Assembly: GCA_030151665.1 (NCBI GenBank)
Contig: JASLDB010000076.1
Coordinates: 1 to 33,721 of the forward strand
Reading direction: 5' to 3'
DNA length: 33,721 nucleotides
DNA from: Neisseriaceae bacterium
GTDB taxonomy: Bacteria > Pseudomonadota > Gammaproteobacteria > Burkholderiales > Neisseriaceae
Part shown: in pieces, positions 1-6,465 of the stretch
How positions within the stretch are numbered: position 1 is the first letter of the stretch
How the letters are laid out: every line of letters begins with the position of its first letter
The notes under the pieces: model-generated
Databases searched by the model: none
Told to the model about the DNA's origin: nothing
What the model saw: the letters and a program-made list of their open reading frames with translations, nothing else
Translations under genes and position numbers: made by a program

Positions 1-267
1 GGCATGAACCAAACAACCATCATGCAAGACTACCTATTAAGCAATCAATACCAAAATCTCACCAAAAAAGCCGTATTGCAATATTTCCCCAACCCCAATC
101 CCACACAGTTGGCGATTATTGATACTTTACTCATGGTGAAAACAGATTTTTTACAACATGCTTTTCACACCATCCAAACCCACTACCACAGCATGGATCA
201 CTATTTACACCATGTTTTGGATGTTGATTGTCACCGATTGCAACAAGCATTTTTAGAAAATCATTGA
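1..267 (+). CDS. Tyrosine-protein phosphatase-like protein, C-terminal fragment
   Basis: The frame is open at the left edge, so only the last 89 codons are present and the ATG at 4 is probably internal. The fragment begins with a MQDYLLSN segment and continues with an FLQHAF...HYHSMDHYLHHVL segment. This pattern (a DYLLSN-type motif, then a region ending in 'YGS(V/L)DAYLR..LGL') is what I know from the C-terminus of the bacterial Y_phosphatase3 tyrosine/serine phosphatase family, which dephosphorylates phosphotyrosine or phospholipid substrates. The catalytic HCxxGKDRT loop would lie upstream, outside the window, so activity cannot be judged. No clear intrinsic terminator follows; a T-less hairpin lies about 80 bases downstream. 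The family call is from recognition of the C-terminal pattern only. Confidence 0.6.
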   Translation, partial: GMNQTTIMQDYLLSNQYQNLTKKAVLQYFPNPNPTQLAIIDTLLMVKTDFLQHAFHTIQTHYHSMDHYLHHVLDVDCHRLQQAFLENH

Positions 268-677
268 ATCCGAGAGGAGCCTATAGAGCACGCTCGTTCA
301 CCCATGACTAGACGCTTGTGTCACATAAACCATTGAAAACACCATCACCCAATCCGTTACGGTATTGGGTTCGATCGTATCTAGCAAATTTAAAAGTAAA
401 CGATGCCCCCATGATTGTCTTTATCTTAGCGCATTGGGCTTAACAATAATAACTGACCTTGCTTATTCTTACTCATGCTCTTTGCCACACCAGCATATTC
501 CTGAAAGCACTGTACTTTCAAAATCAAAAAAAATACACTTCACTTCATCTGCCAATAGCCTGTGGAAAAAATGTGACAACTGAACATAGTCATGCCTAAA
601 CCAAGCCACAACAACCATGAGAATGAATAGCAAATGAGCAACAAAGGCGAAAAAACAAAAAAATACCAAAAAAAGGC
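268..677. other. Gene-free stretch with one hairpin
   Basis: I see no convincing gene. The short open frames here (365-583 plus, 469-669 minus) have no ribosome binding site or recognisable motif. An imperfect inverted repeat lies at 347-370: ACCCAAT plus CCG on the left, CGG plus ATTGGGT on the right, a three-base loop and one bulged T. No T-run follows it on either strand, so it is not a standard terminator. It could end the phosphatase mRNA or be a repeat remnant. Confidence 0.4.
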
Positions 678-710
678 AAAAAAAATGCGCATATTCAATC
701 GAATACGCGC
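678..710 (-). terminator. Intrinsic terminator of small RNA B
   Basis: On the minus strand, stem GCGCGTATTC with GAATATGCGC (687-710, one G-U pair, GATT loop), then one A and eight T (678-685). The T-run lies only on the minus-strand side, which fixes the direction of transcription. Confidence 0.85.
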
Positions 711-771
711 CAAGTCTACAAAGGAGAAATAGAGGAGAAACTGTTAAGCAGTCATTGCAACTACCTAACGC
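678..771 (-). ncRNA. Small RNA B of a tandem sibling pair, anti-Shine-Dalgarno type
   Basis: Predicted transcript of about 94 nt, start near 771 and end near 678. It has its own promoter (777-805) and terminator (678-710). Reading 5' to 3' there are three parts. First is a 10-bp stem (GUUAGGU then AGU, pairing with ACU then GCUUAAC, with G-U wobbles) around the loop UGCAAUG. Next is an about 30-nt pyrimidine-rich linker with two UUUCUCCU modules, complementary to Shine-Dalgarno AGGAGAAA. Last is a terminator hairpin and U8. It is nearly identical to the RNA at 1074-1167: one base differs before the terminator stem, and it keeps pairing (A-U versus G-U). The architecture recalls the tandem sibling sRNAs of pathogenic Neisseria (NmsRA/NmsRB, also NgncR_162/163), which repress metabolic genes. 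Homology to those is not tested. No open frame explains the conservation. Confidence 0.8.
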
Positions 772-776
772 TTCAC

Positions 777-805
777 ATTATGCCCATCTTAAAACCAAAG
801 GTCAA
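777..805 (-). promoter_or_regulatory. Sigma70-like promoter of small RNA B
   Basis: Minus-strand -35 TTGACC (800-805), 17-base spacer, -10 CATAAT (777-782). The same two hexamers at the same spacing precede the sister RNA, although the spacer sequence differs, which indicates selection on the promoter boxes. Predicted start at the G near 771. Confidence 0.8.
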
Positions 806-1073
806 CTACTTTTGTTCATTTTTTTTCAAATAAACCCAAAATGTAGAAATTTTGACAAGAAAAGTGTCGTACCCCTCATCACAAAAATCATAACATGTTG
901 ATATTATGGTGTTTTAATAAAACAAAAAAGAACATATTCGCAAATATTTAAAGCCTTCACTCTATTGAATAAATGCCACATGGGATTACACTGCCAGGTT
1001 AATGAAAACACATAATATTTTAACAAATTTCATACATAAGTTAATATTTGTAAGGAGTGCATTGATATAGAAC
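806..1073. other. AT-rich spacer between the two small RNA genes
   Basis: I see no gene or further copy of the small RNA here. The stretch is AT-rich and has an AAGGAG at 1051-1056 with no start codon at useful distance. Its right part is presumably the downstream flank of small RNA A and its left part the upstream region of the small RNA B promoter. Confidence 0.4.
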
Positions 1074-1106
1074 AAAAAAAATGCGCACATCTCAAAAAAT
1101 GTGCGC
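1074..1106 (-). terminator. Intrinsic terminator of small RNA A
   Basis: On the minus strand, an 8-bp stem GCGCACAT/ATGTGCGC (1083-1090 with 1099-1106, 8-nt loop), extendable by one base, then eight T at 1074-1081. Confidence 0.87.
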
Positions 1107-1167
1107 CAAGTCTACAAAGGAGAAATAGAGGAGAAACTGTTAAGCAGTCATTGCAACCACCTAACGC
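1074..1167 (-). ncRNA. Small RNA A of a tandem sibling pair, anti-Shine-Dalgarno type
   Basis: Predicted transcript of about 94 nt from near 1167 to near 1074, the same length as the sister copy. Parts in order are a 5' stem-loop (10 bp, loop UGCAAUG), a single-stranded linker with two UUUCUCCU modules followed by UUGUAGACUUG, and a terminator hairpin with U8. Compared with RNA B, the 5' stem-loop and linker are identical except for one G/A difference inside the stem, where both bases can pair with U. The terminator stems differ at several positions but still pair, including a C-G to U-A double change. The pair could act redundantly or additively by masking ribosome binding sites; this is inference. 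An Hfq-type dependence would fit the U-rich 3' end. Confidence 0.82.
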
Positions 1168-1172
1168 TTCAC

Positions 1173-1201
1173 ATTATGCCTATCTTCATGTTGGAGGTCA
1201 A
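1173..1201 (-). promoter_or_regulatory. Sigma70-like promoter of small RNA A
   Basis: Minus-strand -35 TTGACC (1196-1201), 17-base spacer, -10 CATAAT (1173-1178); predicted start at the G near 1167. The sequence upstream of the -35 box is strongly AT-rich, which could act as an UP element. Confidence 0.8.
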
Positions 1202-1330
1202 CCACTATTTTCGTTATTTAATACAAAAAACACAAAATTTGTCATAAAAGATTAATAAACTCATTTAACAACACCACAAACGCACATTATTATTAAAAAA
1301 ACTCACAAAACAACAAAAGTGATCATAAAA

Positions 1331-1359
1331 ATATTCGTTTGCAGTGAATATATTCGTTT
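1331..1359. repeat. Short direct repeat upstream of the small RNAs
   Basis: ATATTCGTTT occurs at 1331-1340 and again at 1350-1359, a 19-base period. It lies between the tldD terminator and the small RNA A promoter, about 130 bases upstream of the latter. It could be a paired protein-binding site or chance in AT-rich DNA. Confidence 0.25.
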
Positions 1360-1386
1360 TTAGTCCCTTTAAGCCTAAGCACCATC

Positions 1387-1424
1387 AAAAAAAAGCCTGT
1401 TACTTAAAAGCAACAGGCTGATGT
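1387..1424 (-). terminator. Intrinsic terminator after tldD
   Basis: Inverted repeat AGCCTGTT (1394-1401) with AACAGGCT (1412-1419), flanked by eight A at 1387-1394, so a T-run follows the hairpin on the minus strand. It lies 20 bases beyond the tldD stop codon and separates tldD from the small RNA genes. Confidence 0.8.
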
Positions 1425-1443
1425 TTTTACCACAACATTCATT

Positions 1444-2892
1444 TTAGGCTTGGCTACCACCCACGGTTAATCCTGCATCAATTCGCAAAGTGGGTTGTCC
1501 CACACCCACTGGAACACTTTGTCCTTCTTTACCACAAACACCAACTCCAGTATCCAAAGCCATGTCATTGCCAATCATGCTGACATGTTTCAATACCTCA
1601 GGGCCATTGCCAATAATCGTGGCACCTTTCACAGGGTATTGCAATTTACCATCTTCGATTAACCACGCTTCAGATGCACTGAAAACGAACTTGCCACTGG
1701 TGATGTCAACTTGCCCACCACCAAAATTAATGGCATAAATGCCCTTGTCCACAGAAGCAATAATTTCTTCTGGATCATGCTGACCATTTTGCATAAAGGT
1801 ATTGGTCATGCGTGGCATGGGTGTTGACGCATAGCTTTCACGACGACCATTACCCGTCACAGGCATGTTCATTAATCGAGCATTCATTTCATCTTGTAAA
1901 TAACCAGACAAAATACCATCTTCGATTAATACATTGGCTTGGGTTAAATTACCCTCATCATCCACATTCAATGAGCCACGACGATTGGCAATATCACCTT
2001 GGTCCACCACGGTAACGCCTTTGGCAGCAATTCGCTTGCCCATCATGTCCGCAAAAACACTGGTGCCCTTGCGGTTAAAATCACCTTCTAAACCATGACC
2101 CACAGCTTCATGCAACAAAACGCCTGGCCAACCACTGCCCAAAACAACTGGCATGGCACCCGCAGGCGCAGGTCTAGCCTCCAAATTAACCATGGCTTGC
2201 TTAACGGCTGTTTGGACAAATGCTTGGCATTTATCATCATCAAAATACGCCAAATCAAATCGACCACCACCACCACAACTGCCTTGCTCACGGCGACCAT
2301 TGTGCTCAACAATCACGGTGACAGATAAGCGTACCAAGGGACGAACATCACCACTTTGCTTGCCATCCAAACGGGTGATAAACACATAATCTTGTTCACA
2401 CGTTAACCCAGCCATCACTTGCACCACACGAGGATCAGCCGCTTTGGCCAATTGCTCAATGCGATTTAATAGCGCAACTTTGTCAGCAGCAGCCAAACTT
2501 TGAATGGGATTAATGGCAGGGTACAGTTGATGTGGTTTTTGAATCACCGCTTGTGGCACTTGGGCATTATCGTTTTTGGCTTGCGCAATAGAACGAACGG
2601 CTAAGGCGGCTTGCCTTAAACTTTGTTCACTAATGGCATCAGCGTATGCAAAAGCCGTTTTATCATGGCTCACCGCACGAACACCCACACCTTGGTCGAT
2701 ATTAAAGCTACCTGATTTCACCACACCTTCTTCTAAGTGCCAGCTTTCAAATGCCGTGTATTGAAAATACAAATCGGCATAATCCACATCGTGCACGCCA
2801 ATTAATTGCAAGGTTTGATTAATGGTTTGCTCACTAATGTGATTATTGCCCAATAAAACGTCTTGGGCTTGGCTGACATTGGCAGGTGACAT
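1444..2892 (-). CDS. tldD: Metalloprotease TldD
   Basis: TldD is a zinc-dependent peptidase of the TldD/PmbA (TldE) family. With TldE it degrades unfolded peptides and, in E. coli, matures microcin B17 and affects the CcdA antitoxin. The zinc motif HEAVGH, inside a WPGVLLHEAVGHGLEGD block, is at about residues 261-272 of this product. Other family blocks visible are NIDQGVGVRA near the N-terminus, GNGRRESYA, NFGGGQVDITSGKFVFS and the C-terminal GVGVCGKEGQSVPVGVGQP. The length of 482-488 residues matches E. coli TldD (481). I prefer the ATG at 2892 because it aligns with the known N-terminus and has a GAGGT 11 bases upstream; an in-frame ATG at 2910 adds six residues but has no Shine-Dalgarno. 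It is monocistronic, with its own promoter and terminator; tldE is not in the window. Confidence 0.95.
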   Translation of the reverse strand: MSPANVSQAQDVLLGNNHISEQTINQTLQLIGVHDVDYADLYFQYTAFESWHLEEGVVKSGSFNIDQGVGVRAVSHDKTAFAYADAISEQSLRQAALAVRSIAQAKNDNAQVPQAVIQKPHQLYPAINPIQSLAAADKVALLNRIEQLAKAADPRVVQVMAGLTCEQDYVFITRLDGKQSGDVRPLVRLSVTVIVEHNGRREQGSCGGGGRFDLAYFDDDKCQAFVQTAVKQAMVNLEARPAPAGAMPVVLGSGWPGVLLHEAVGHGLEGDFNRKGTSVFADMMGKRIAAKGVTVVDQGDIANRRGSLNVDDEGNLTQANVLIEDGILSGYLQDEMNARLMNMPVTGNGRRESYASTPMPRMTNTFMQNGQHDPEEIIASVDKGIYAINFGGGQVDITSGKFVFSASEAWLIEDGKLQYPVKGATIIGNGPEVLKHVSMIGNDMALDTGVGVCGKEGQSVPVGVGQPTLRIDAGLTVGGSQA

Positions 2893-2938
2893 AGGCTGCG
2901 CTGACCTCATGAAATGGATAAACTAAAGAATGGCGACA

Positions 2939-2967
2939 AGTGTAGCATTTACCCCCAAACTTGGTAA
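2939..2967 (-). promoter_or_regulatory. Candidate promoter of tldD
   Basis: Minus-strand TTACCA (2962-2967), 17-base spacer, TACACT (2939-2944) with an extended -10 TG one base before it. The rest of the 2893-3150 gap shows nothing else that I can support. Confidence 0.5.
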
Positions 2968-3150
2968 GCAAAAGCCGCACAATTGCGACTATTGCTATCA
3001 TGAGTTTCATTTATGCACAGTTTCTACCTTATTTTAAACTCACCATCACCTTTTAGACTGTCGCAATACTGCACCTTGATATCGCAATTTTAACCACGAA
3101 AAATGGGGGTGTTGTTTCATACCCATCCAGTAAGCAAAAAACATTCCCGC

Positions 3151-3179
3151 AAAAAAAGCAGGACAAGCCTGCTTTTTTT
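3151..3179 (-). terminator. Intrinsic terminator overlapping the SPOR gene stop
   Basis: GCAGG (3158-3162) pairs with CCTGC (3168-3172), extended by the A7 and T7 runs on either side. The hairpin begins within the stop codon of the SPOR gene and ends the rfaE2-birA/coaX-SPOR operon. Confidence 0.85.
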
Positions 3180-3939
3180 AACGCTTACACTCACCTCGTG
3201 CCAGCTTAGAATAAGGCTGAACGATTTGAGCAATGTCTTTGGCCGCAGCATCATCTACTTGTAAGAATAAAACTTGGTATTTAACAGACGTCAGATTTTG
3301 CCCACCACTGCCTGCACTTCTTTCGACCACATTCGCTTGGGGATAGCCTGCTGAACGAGCACGGTTTTGTAATTGCTCAGCATGTGATCGTTCTTTAAAA
3401 ATACCCAGCGTAACAATATTGCCAGTAGACTGCGCTTTAAATCCTTTACTAATCGCTTCCATCGCCGCTTCATTGGCATCGCCATTGCTGGCAAACACCA
3501 CATGATATTGACGACCCATTGCATCCGCATTTTCATTTTTGCCCACCACTTTATTGGCAGCATTGGGCCAGCGATTTAACATGCCTTTTAAACGATGATA
3601 AGCATCTTCAGGCAAGGTCACAGAAGCGGTACACGATGCCAATCTGCGTGCCTCTTTTCTATCATCTTCCGTTTCTTTAGCCGTTTTTTTGTCTGTTTTT
3701 TCAGTTTCTTTAACCACTTTTTTATGGGTCACTGCTTTGGTTTCAATGGTGCTAGCTTCAGTAATGCCACCATTGTCTTCAATCGTCCAATCAACGGTTT
3801 CGTCTTTACTGTCTGTCGTGGGGGTTTCTTTTACCATCACCACTTCTTTTCCTGCATCTGCTTGCTGCATTTTTTTGGTGACCACATTGGCAAAAACAAT
3901 AATGTTCAACATCACTAGGATTGCAAAAAGCCATTTCAT
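3178..3939 (-). CDS. SPOR-domain membrane protein
   Basis: The 253-residue product has one N-terminal membrane segment (about residues 3-20), then a charged Lys/Glu/Thr-rich linker (about 30-98) and a C-terminal SPOR-like domain (about 140-250). The domain contains QYHVVF and GIFKERSHAEQLQNRARSAGYPQANVV, the second repeat being typical of SPOR domains. SPOR domains bind denuded peptidoglycan glycan strands at the division septum, so a cell-envelope role anchored in the inner membrane is expected. Its ATG overlaps the birA/coaX stop by four bases (ATGA), so translation is probably coupled. The pairing of a SPOR protein behind a birA-coaX fusion is, to my knowledge, seen in Neisseriaceae and other betaproteobacteria. 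The specific function is unknown. Confidence 0.85.
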   Translation of the reverse strand: MKWLFAILVMLNIIVFANVVTKKMQQADAGKEVVMVKETPTTDSKDETVDWTIEDNGGITEASTIETKAVTHKKVVKETEKTDKKTAKETEDDRKEARRLASCTASVTLPEDAYHRLKGMLNRWPNAANKVVGKNENADAMGRQYHVVFASNGDANEAAMEAISKGFKAQSTGNIVTLGIFKERSHAEQLQNRARSAGYPQANVVERSAGSGGQNLTSVKYQVLFLQVDDAAAKDIAQIVQPYSKLARGECKR

Positions 3940-5681
3940 GATTGTTCAATCCAATTCAAAAGGCCATAAATCACCAAATTATCCACAATTTGTACCTGAG
4001 CATCTTTGGCAAATGCTGCCGACAAATGCACTTCAATTTTTTTAGCGCCCCCGCCCGTTAACAATACTTTCACTGTTTTCCCTTCCAATGTTTTTTCTTT
4101 TAATCGCTGGTGCATCAACAAAATTGCACCGCATGCTGCATCCAACATACCACTGGCAATGGCATTGGCTGTTGATGTAGCAAATGGATATGCTCGACCA
4201 ACAGGTTGATTTAGATTGGCCGTTTTTAACGCCATGGCTTCTTTCATGAGATTAAAGCCTGGCATGATACTGCCACCCAAATAATGGTTTTGTTCAGTTA
4301 AGGCATCAATGGTAATGGCTGTTCCACAACTGACCACCACACATGCATCTTTGGTAAAACGGCGACTGCCCAATACATTAAACCAACGATCAGCCCCATG
4401 TTCCTCTGGCTTAATATAATGATTAATAATGCCCAATCCCTTAGGCATAGAGTTTAACCATGTAATTGTCATTGGTAAATGCTCTTCTACTGCTTGGATT
4501 TTTTGTGTACCACAAACAGCACAACCTACTATCTTCACGATACCATCATGTGCTTGAAAAAATTCAGTTAATCCTTCTAATCGACTATAGGGTGCTTTGC
4601 CTGTATCAATAATCTCACCTTGTTGCACCAAAGCCCACTTTAATTGACTGTTACCCGCATCCAATAATAAATTTTTAGCCATGCCTTTGTCTTTATCATT
4701 CTTGTTATTTTTTGGCATCGGCATCTTATGGCCCTTTACCCTTAAACTCACTTCACCACTCACGACTTTCTCAACACCTTTTGCATTTTGCAAAATCAAT
4801 GCCCCATCGGTATCAACACCCATAACACGCCCAGTGGTAAATAGTTCACCTTGGCGATACAAACCTACTTCTTGCCCAATATCTCGATGTGCTGCATGGT
4901 AGCGATCAATAAAAGGGGTAAAACCAACTTGCTCAAACAGCGTAAAATCAGTTTCAATTTTTTGCAATAAATCCACCAGCCACACTTTGCAAATACACGC
5001 CTCATTGTCAGCCCAAACCGAAGTGCTGTCTTGTTCAATATCTGTTGGCAAAGCAAAATTCAAACCAATGCCCACCACCAAAGCAGTGCCATGTGCTTCT
5101 TTTTTGCTTTCAATTAAAATACCACCCATTTTGTGTTGACCCAATACAATATCATTGGGCCATTTAATTTGGCTGGTGACTTGGTGTTTTTGCAAGGTTT
5201 CATGAATCGCCAATGCCACCACCAAAGCCAATGCCCCCAATTGGGATTGTTTTTGTTTAAACACCCATGCCAAGCTAAAGGTCAGGCAATCACCTAACTT
5301 GCTTTGCCACACGCGACCTTGTCGCCCTCTTCCCGCTGTTTGCTCATTGGCTATCACCACTTGCTGATGCACAGGCTCAACACCGACTCGTGTTTTTAAA
5401 TAGTCATTGGTAGACGAACACCTTGGCAACACAGTAATCAAAAATGAGCTCTTTTGTTGCTGCCAAAATGGATCCGCTTGGTGCATGACTGTATTTAAGC
5501 GTTTAAGCTGCCAACAACCACCTTGTTGACGAAAATAAGGTTGCCAATATACAGGTAGGGTCTGCCGAATACCATTGAGCATTGACAAAGAAACGCCAAA
5601 ATCCAACAACAATTGTTGGATAGTATGTGGCTGACCATCAGCCAAGGCTGCTAGTAGAGCATGGGTCTTATCATTCACCAT
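3936..5681 (-). CDS. birA/coaX: Bifunctional biotin ligase / type III pantothenate kinase (BirA-CoaX fusion)
   Basis: This is a 581-residue fusion of two enzymes. Residues about 1-62 form an N-terminal winged-helix-like domain. Residues about 80-315 are the biotin-protein ligase, with the GRGRQGR biotinyl-AMP loop at 117-123 and KWPND at 173-177. A short Lys/Asn/Asp-rich linker (about 321-334) leads to type III pantothenate kinase, with DAGNSQLKW (341-349), HGADRW (428-433) and SCGTAITID (451-459), plus a LTGGGA motif near the end. BirA attaches biotin to acetyl-CoA carboxylase carrier protein; CoaX phosphorylates pantothenate, the first step of CoA synthesis. Fusing them links two cofactors of fatty acid synthesis. 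MAKN at 334 could be an internal start. The gene starts 3 bases after rfaE2 ends and overlaps the SPOR gene by four bases. Confidence 0.93.
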   Translation of the reverse strand: MVNDKTHALLAALADGQPHTIQQLLLDFGVSLSMLNGIRQTLPVYWQPYFRQQGGCWQLKRLNTVMHQADPFWQQQKSSFLITVLPRCSSTNDYLKTRVGVEPVHQQVVIANEQTAGRGRQGRVWQSKLGDCLTFSLAWVFKQKQSQLGALALVVALAIHETLQKHQVTSQIKWPNDIVLGQHKMGGILIESKKEAHGTALVVGIGLNFALPTDIEQDSTSVWADNEACICKVWLVDLLQKIETDFTLFEQVGFTPFIDRYHAAHRDIGQEVGLYRQGELFTTGRVMGVDTDGALILQNAKGVEKVVSGEVSLRVKGHKMPMPKNNKNDKDKGMAKNLLLDAGNSQLKWALVQQGEIIDTGKAPYSRLEGLTEFFQAHDGIVKIVGCAVCGTQKIQAVEEHLPMTITWLNSMPKGLGIINHYIKPEEHGADRWFNVLGSRRFTKDACVVVSCGTAITIDALTEQNHYLGGSIMPGFNLMKEAMALKTANLNQPVGRAYPFATSTANAIASGMLDAACGAILLMHQRLKEKTLEGKTVKVLLTGGGAKKIEVHLSAAFAKDAQVQIVDNLVIYGLLNWIEQS

Positions 5682-5684
5682 CCA

Positions 5685-6194
5685 TTAATCACCTTGTCGA
5701 ATTTTCGCCAATGTTTGCGTGGTCGAGGTTTGGTGTAAAAAAGGAATTGACACCACTTGTCCTCCTCGAGCCCATGTTTCTTTGGCACCAACAATATTTT
5801 CTGGTGCCCAATCGCCGCCTTTAACCAAAATATTGGGTTGAATGCGTTCAATTAAATCCAGCGGTGTATCTTCATCAAACCAAGTCACCACATCAACACA
5901 TGATAAAGCAGCCACCACTGCCATGCGATTTTCAAGTGAGTTAATGGGTCTATCAGCTCCCTTACCCAATCGACGAACAGAAGCATCCGTATTTAAAGCA
6001 AGCACCAAACTCGCTCCCAATGCACGAGCCTGTGACAAATATGTTACATGTCCACGATGCAAAATATCAAAGCAACCATTGGTAAAAACCAATGGTTTAC
6101 CAAGCGAAACTATTGTTTCATTTAAATTTGCAGGTGCACAAATTTTGGCTTCGAAAGAGGGAACAGGCAAAACCAAATCAATATCAGTGCTCAC
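5685..6194 (-). CDS. rfaE2: D-glycero-beta-D-manno-heptose 1-phosphate adenylyltransferase
   Basis: The enzyme transfers AMP to heptose-1-phosphate to give ADP-heptose for the lipopolysaccharide inner core. The 169-residue product has the nucleotidyltransferase signature FTNGCFDILHRGH (37-49, with HRGH as the HxGH motif) and GKGADRPIN. It equals the C-terminal half of HldE; the separate gene is typical of betaproteobacteria. The start is a GTG at 6194 with a poor Shine-Dalgarno. A six-codon mini-frame (ATG at 6212, product MKANKK) ends at a TGA that overlaps the GTG (GTGA), which might couple initiation; this is inference. It is the first gene of the operon with birA/coaX and the SPOR gene. 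Confidence 0.93.
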   Translation of the reverse strand: MSTDIDLVLPVPSFEAKICAPANLNETIVSLGKPLVFTNGCFDILHRGHVTYLSQARALGASLVLALNTDASVRRLGKGADRPINSLENRMAVVAALSCVDVVTWFDEDTPLDLIERIQPNILVKGGDWAPENIVGAKETWARGGQVVSIPFLHQTSTTQTLAKIRQGD

Positions 6195-6228
6195 TTTTTA
6201 TTTGCTTTCATTTTTTAGATAAGTTGTA

Positions 6229-6258
6229 ATCATAGCGAAAGGTGCACCTTTTAAACAA
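6229..6258 (-). promoter_or_regulatory. Promoter of the rfaE2-birA/coaX-SPOR operon
   Basis: Minus-strand -35 TTGTTT (6253-6258), 18-base spacer and -10 TATGAT (6229-6234). Start is predicted near 6222, giving an untranslated leader of about 28 bases. Confidence 0.65.
6238..6251. promoter_or_regulatory. Perfect palindrome between -35 and -10, candidate operator
   Basis: AAAGGTGCACCTTT is a perfect 14-base palindrome that fills most of the spacer of the rfaE2 promoter. A dimeric repressor here would block polymerase. It does not resemble the E. coli BirA operator (TTGTAAACC with its inverted repeat), so the regulator is unknown. Confidence 0.5.
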
Positions 6259-6465
6259 GTAGCAATCCACTTACCCATTAACTTTACTATTAATAATCAA
6301 ACACTAATTAATAACAATTAACAAATTGCTACATAGCCAGAAATAGAGAAAACAAACAAAAACATTGCAGTCACAACAACTTTTTAGCACGAGAAGCCAC
6401 GTAGTCGATTGAAATTTGTTATTATTGCCAGATTTGCGATAGTTTTGACTAAGAAAGATTGAGTT

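Noticed and set aside
365..669. Short open frames (72 codons plus strand, 66 codons minus strand) in the gap before the small RNAs
   Set aside because: They overlap each other, lack a ribosome binding site and recognisable motifs, and have the composition of AT-rich intergenic DNA.
719..741. AAGGAG and GAGGAG on the plus strand read as ribosome binding sites
   Set aside because: No start codon with an open frame follows; the same bases read on the minus strand lie between a promoter and a terminator, and the duplication at 1117-1137 confirms that direction.
678..1201. CRISPR or tandem-repeat array
   Set aside because: Only two copies, 396 bases apart, each with promoter and terminator; no spacers or cas genes.
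6238..6251. Classical BirA operator
   Set aside because: The palindrome AAAGGTGCACCTTT does not match the TTGTAAACC-spaced inverted repeat known for BirA; kept only as an unassigned operator candidate.
6195..6465. Lysine riboswitch upstream of lysP
   Set aside because: The leader is short and I could not find the characteristic five-helix core or its conserved motifs.
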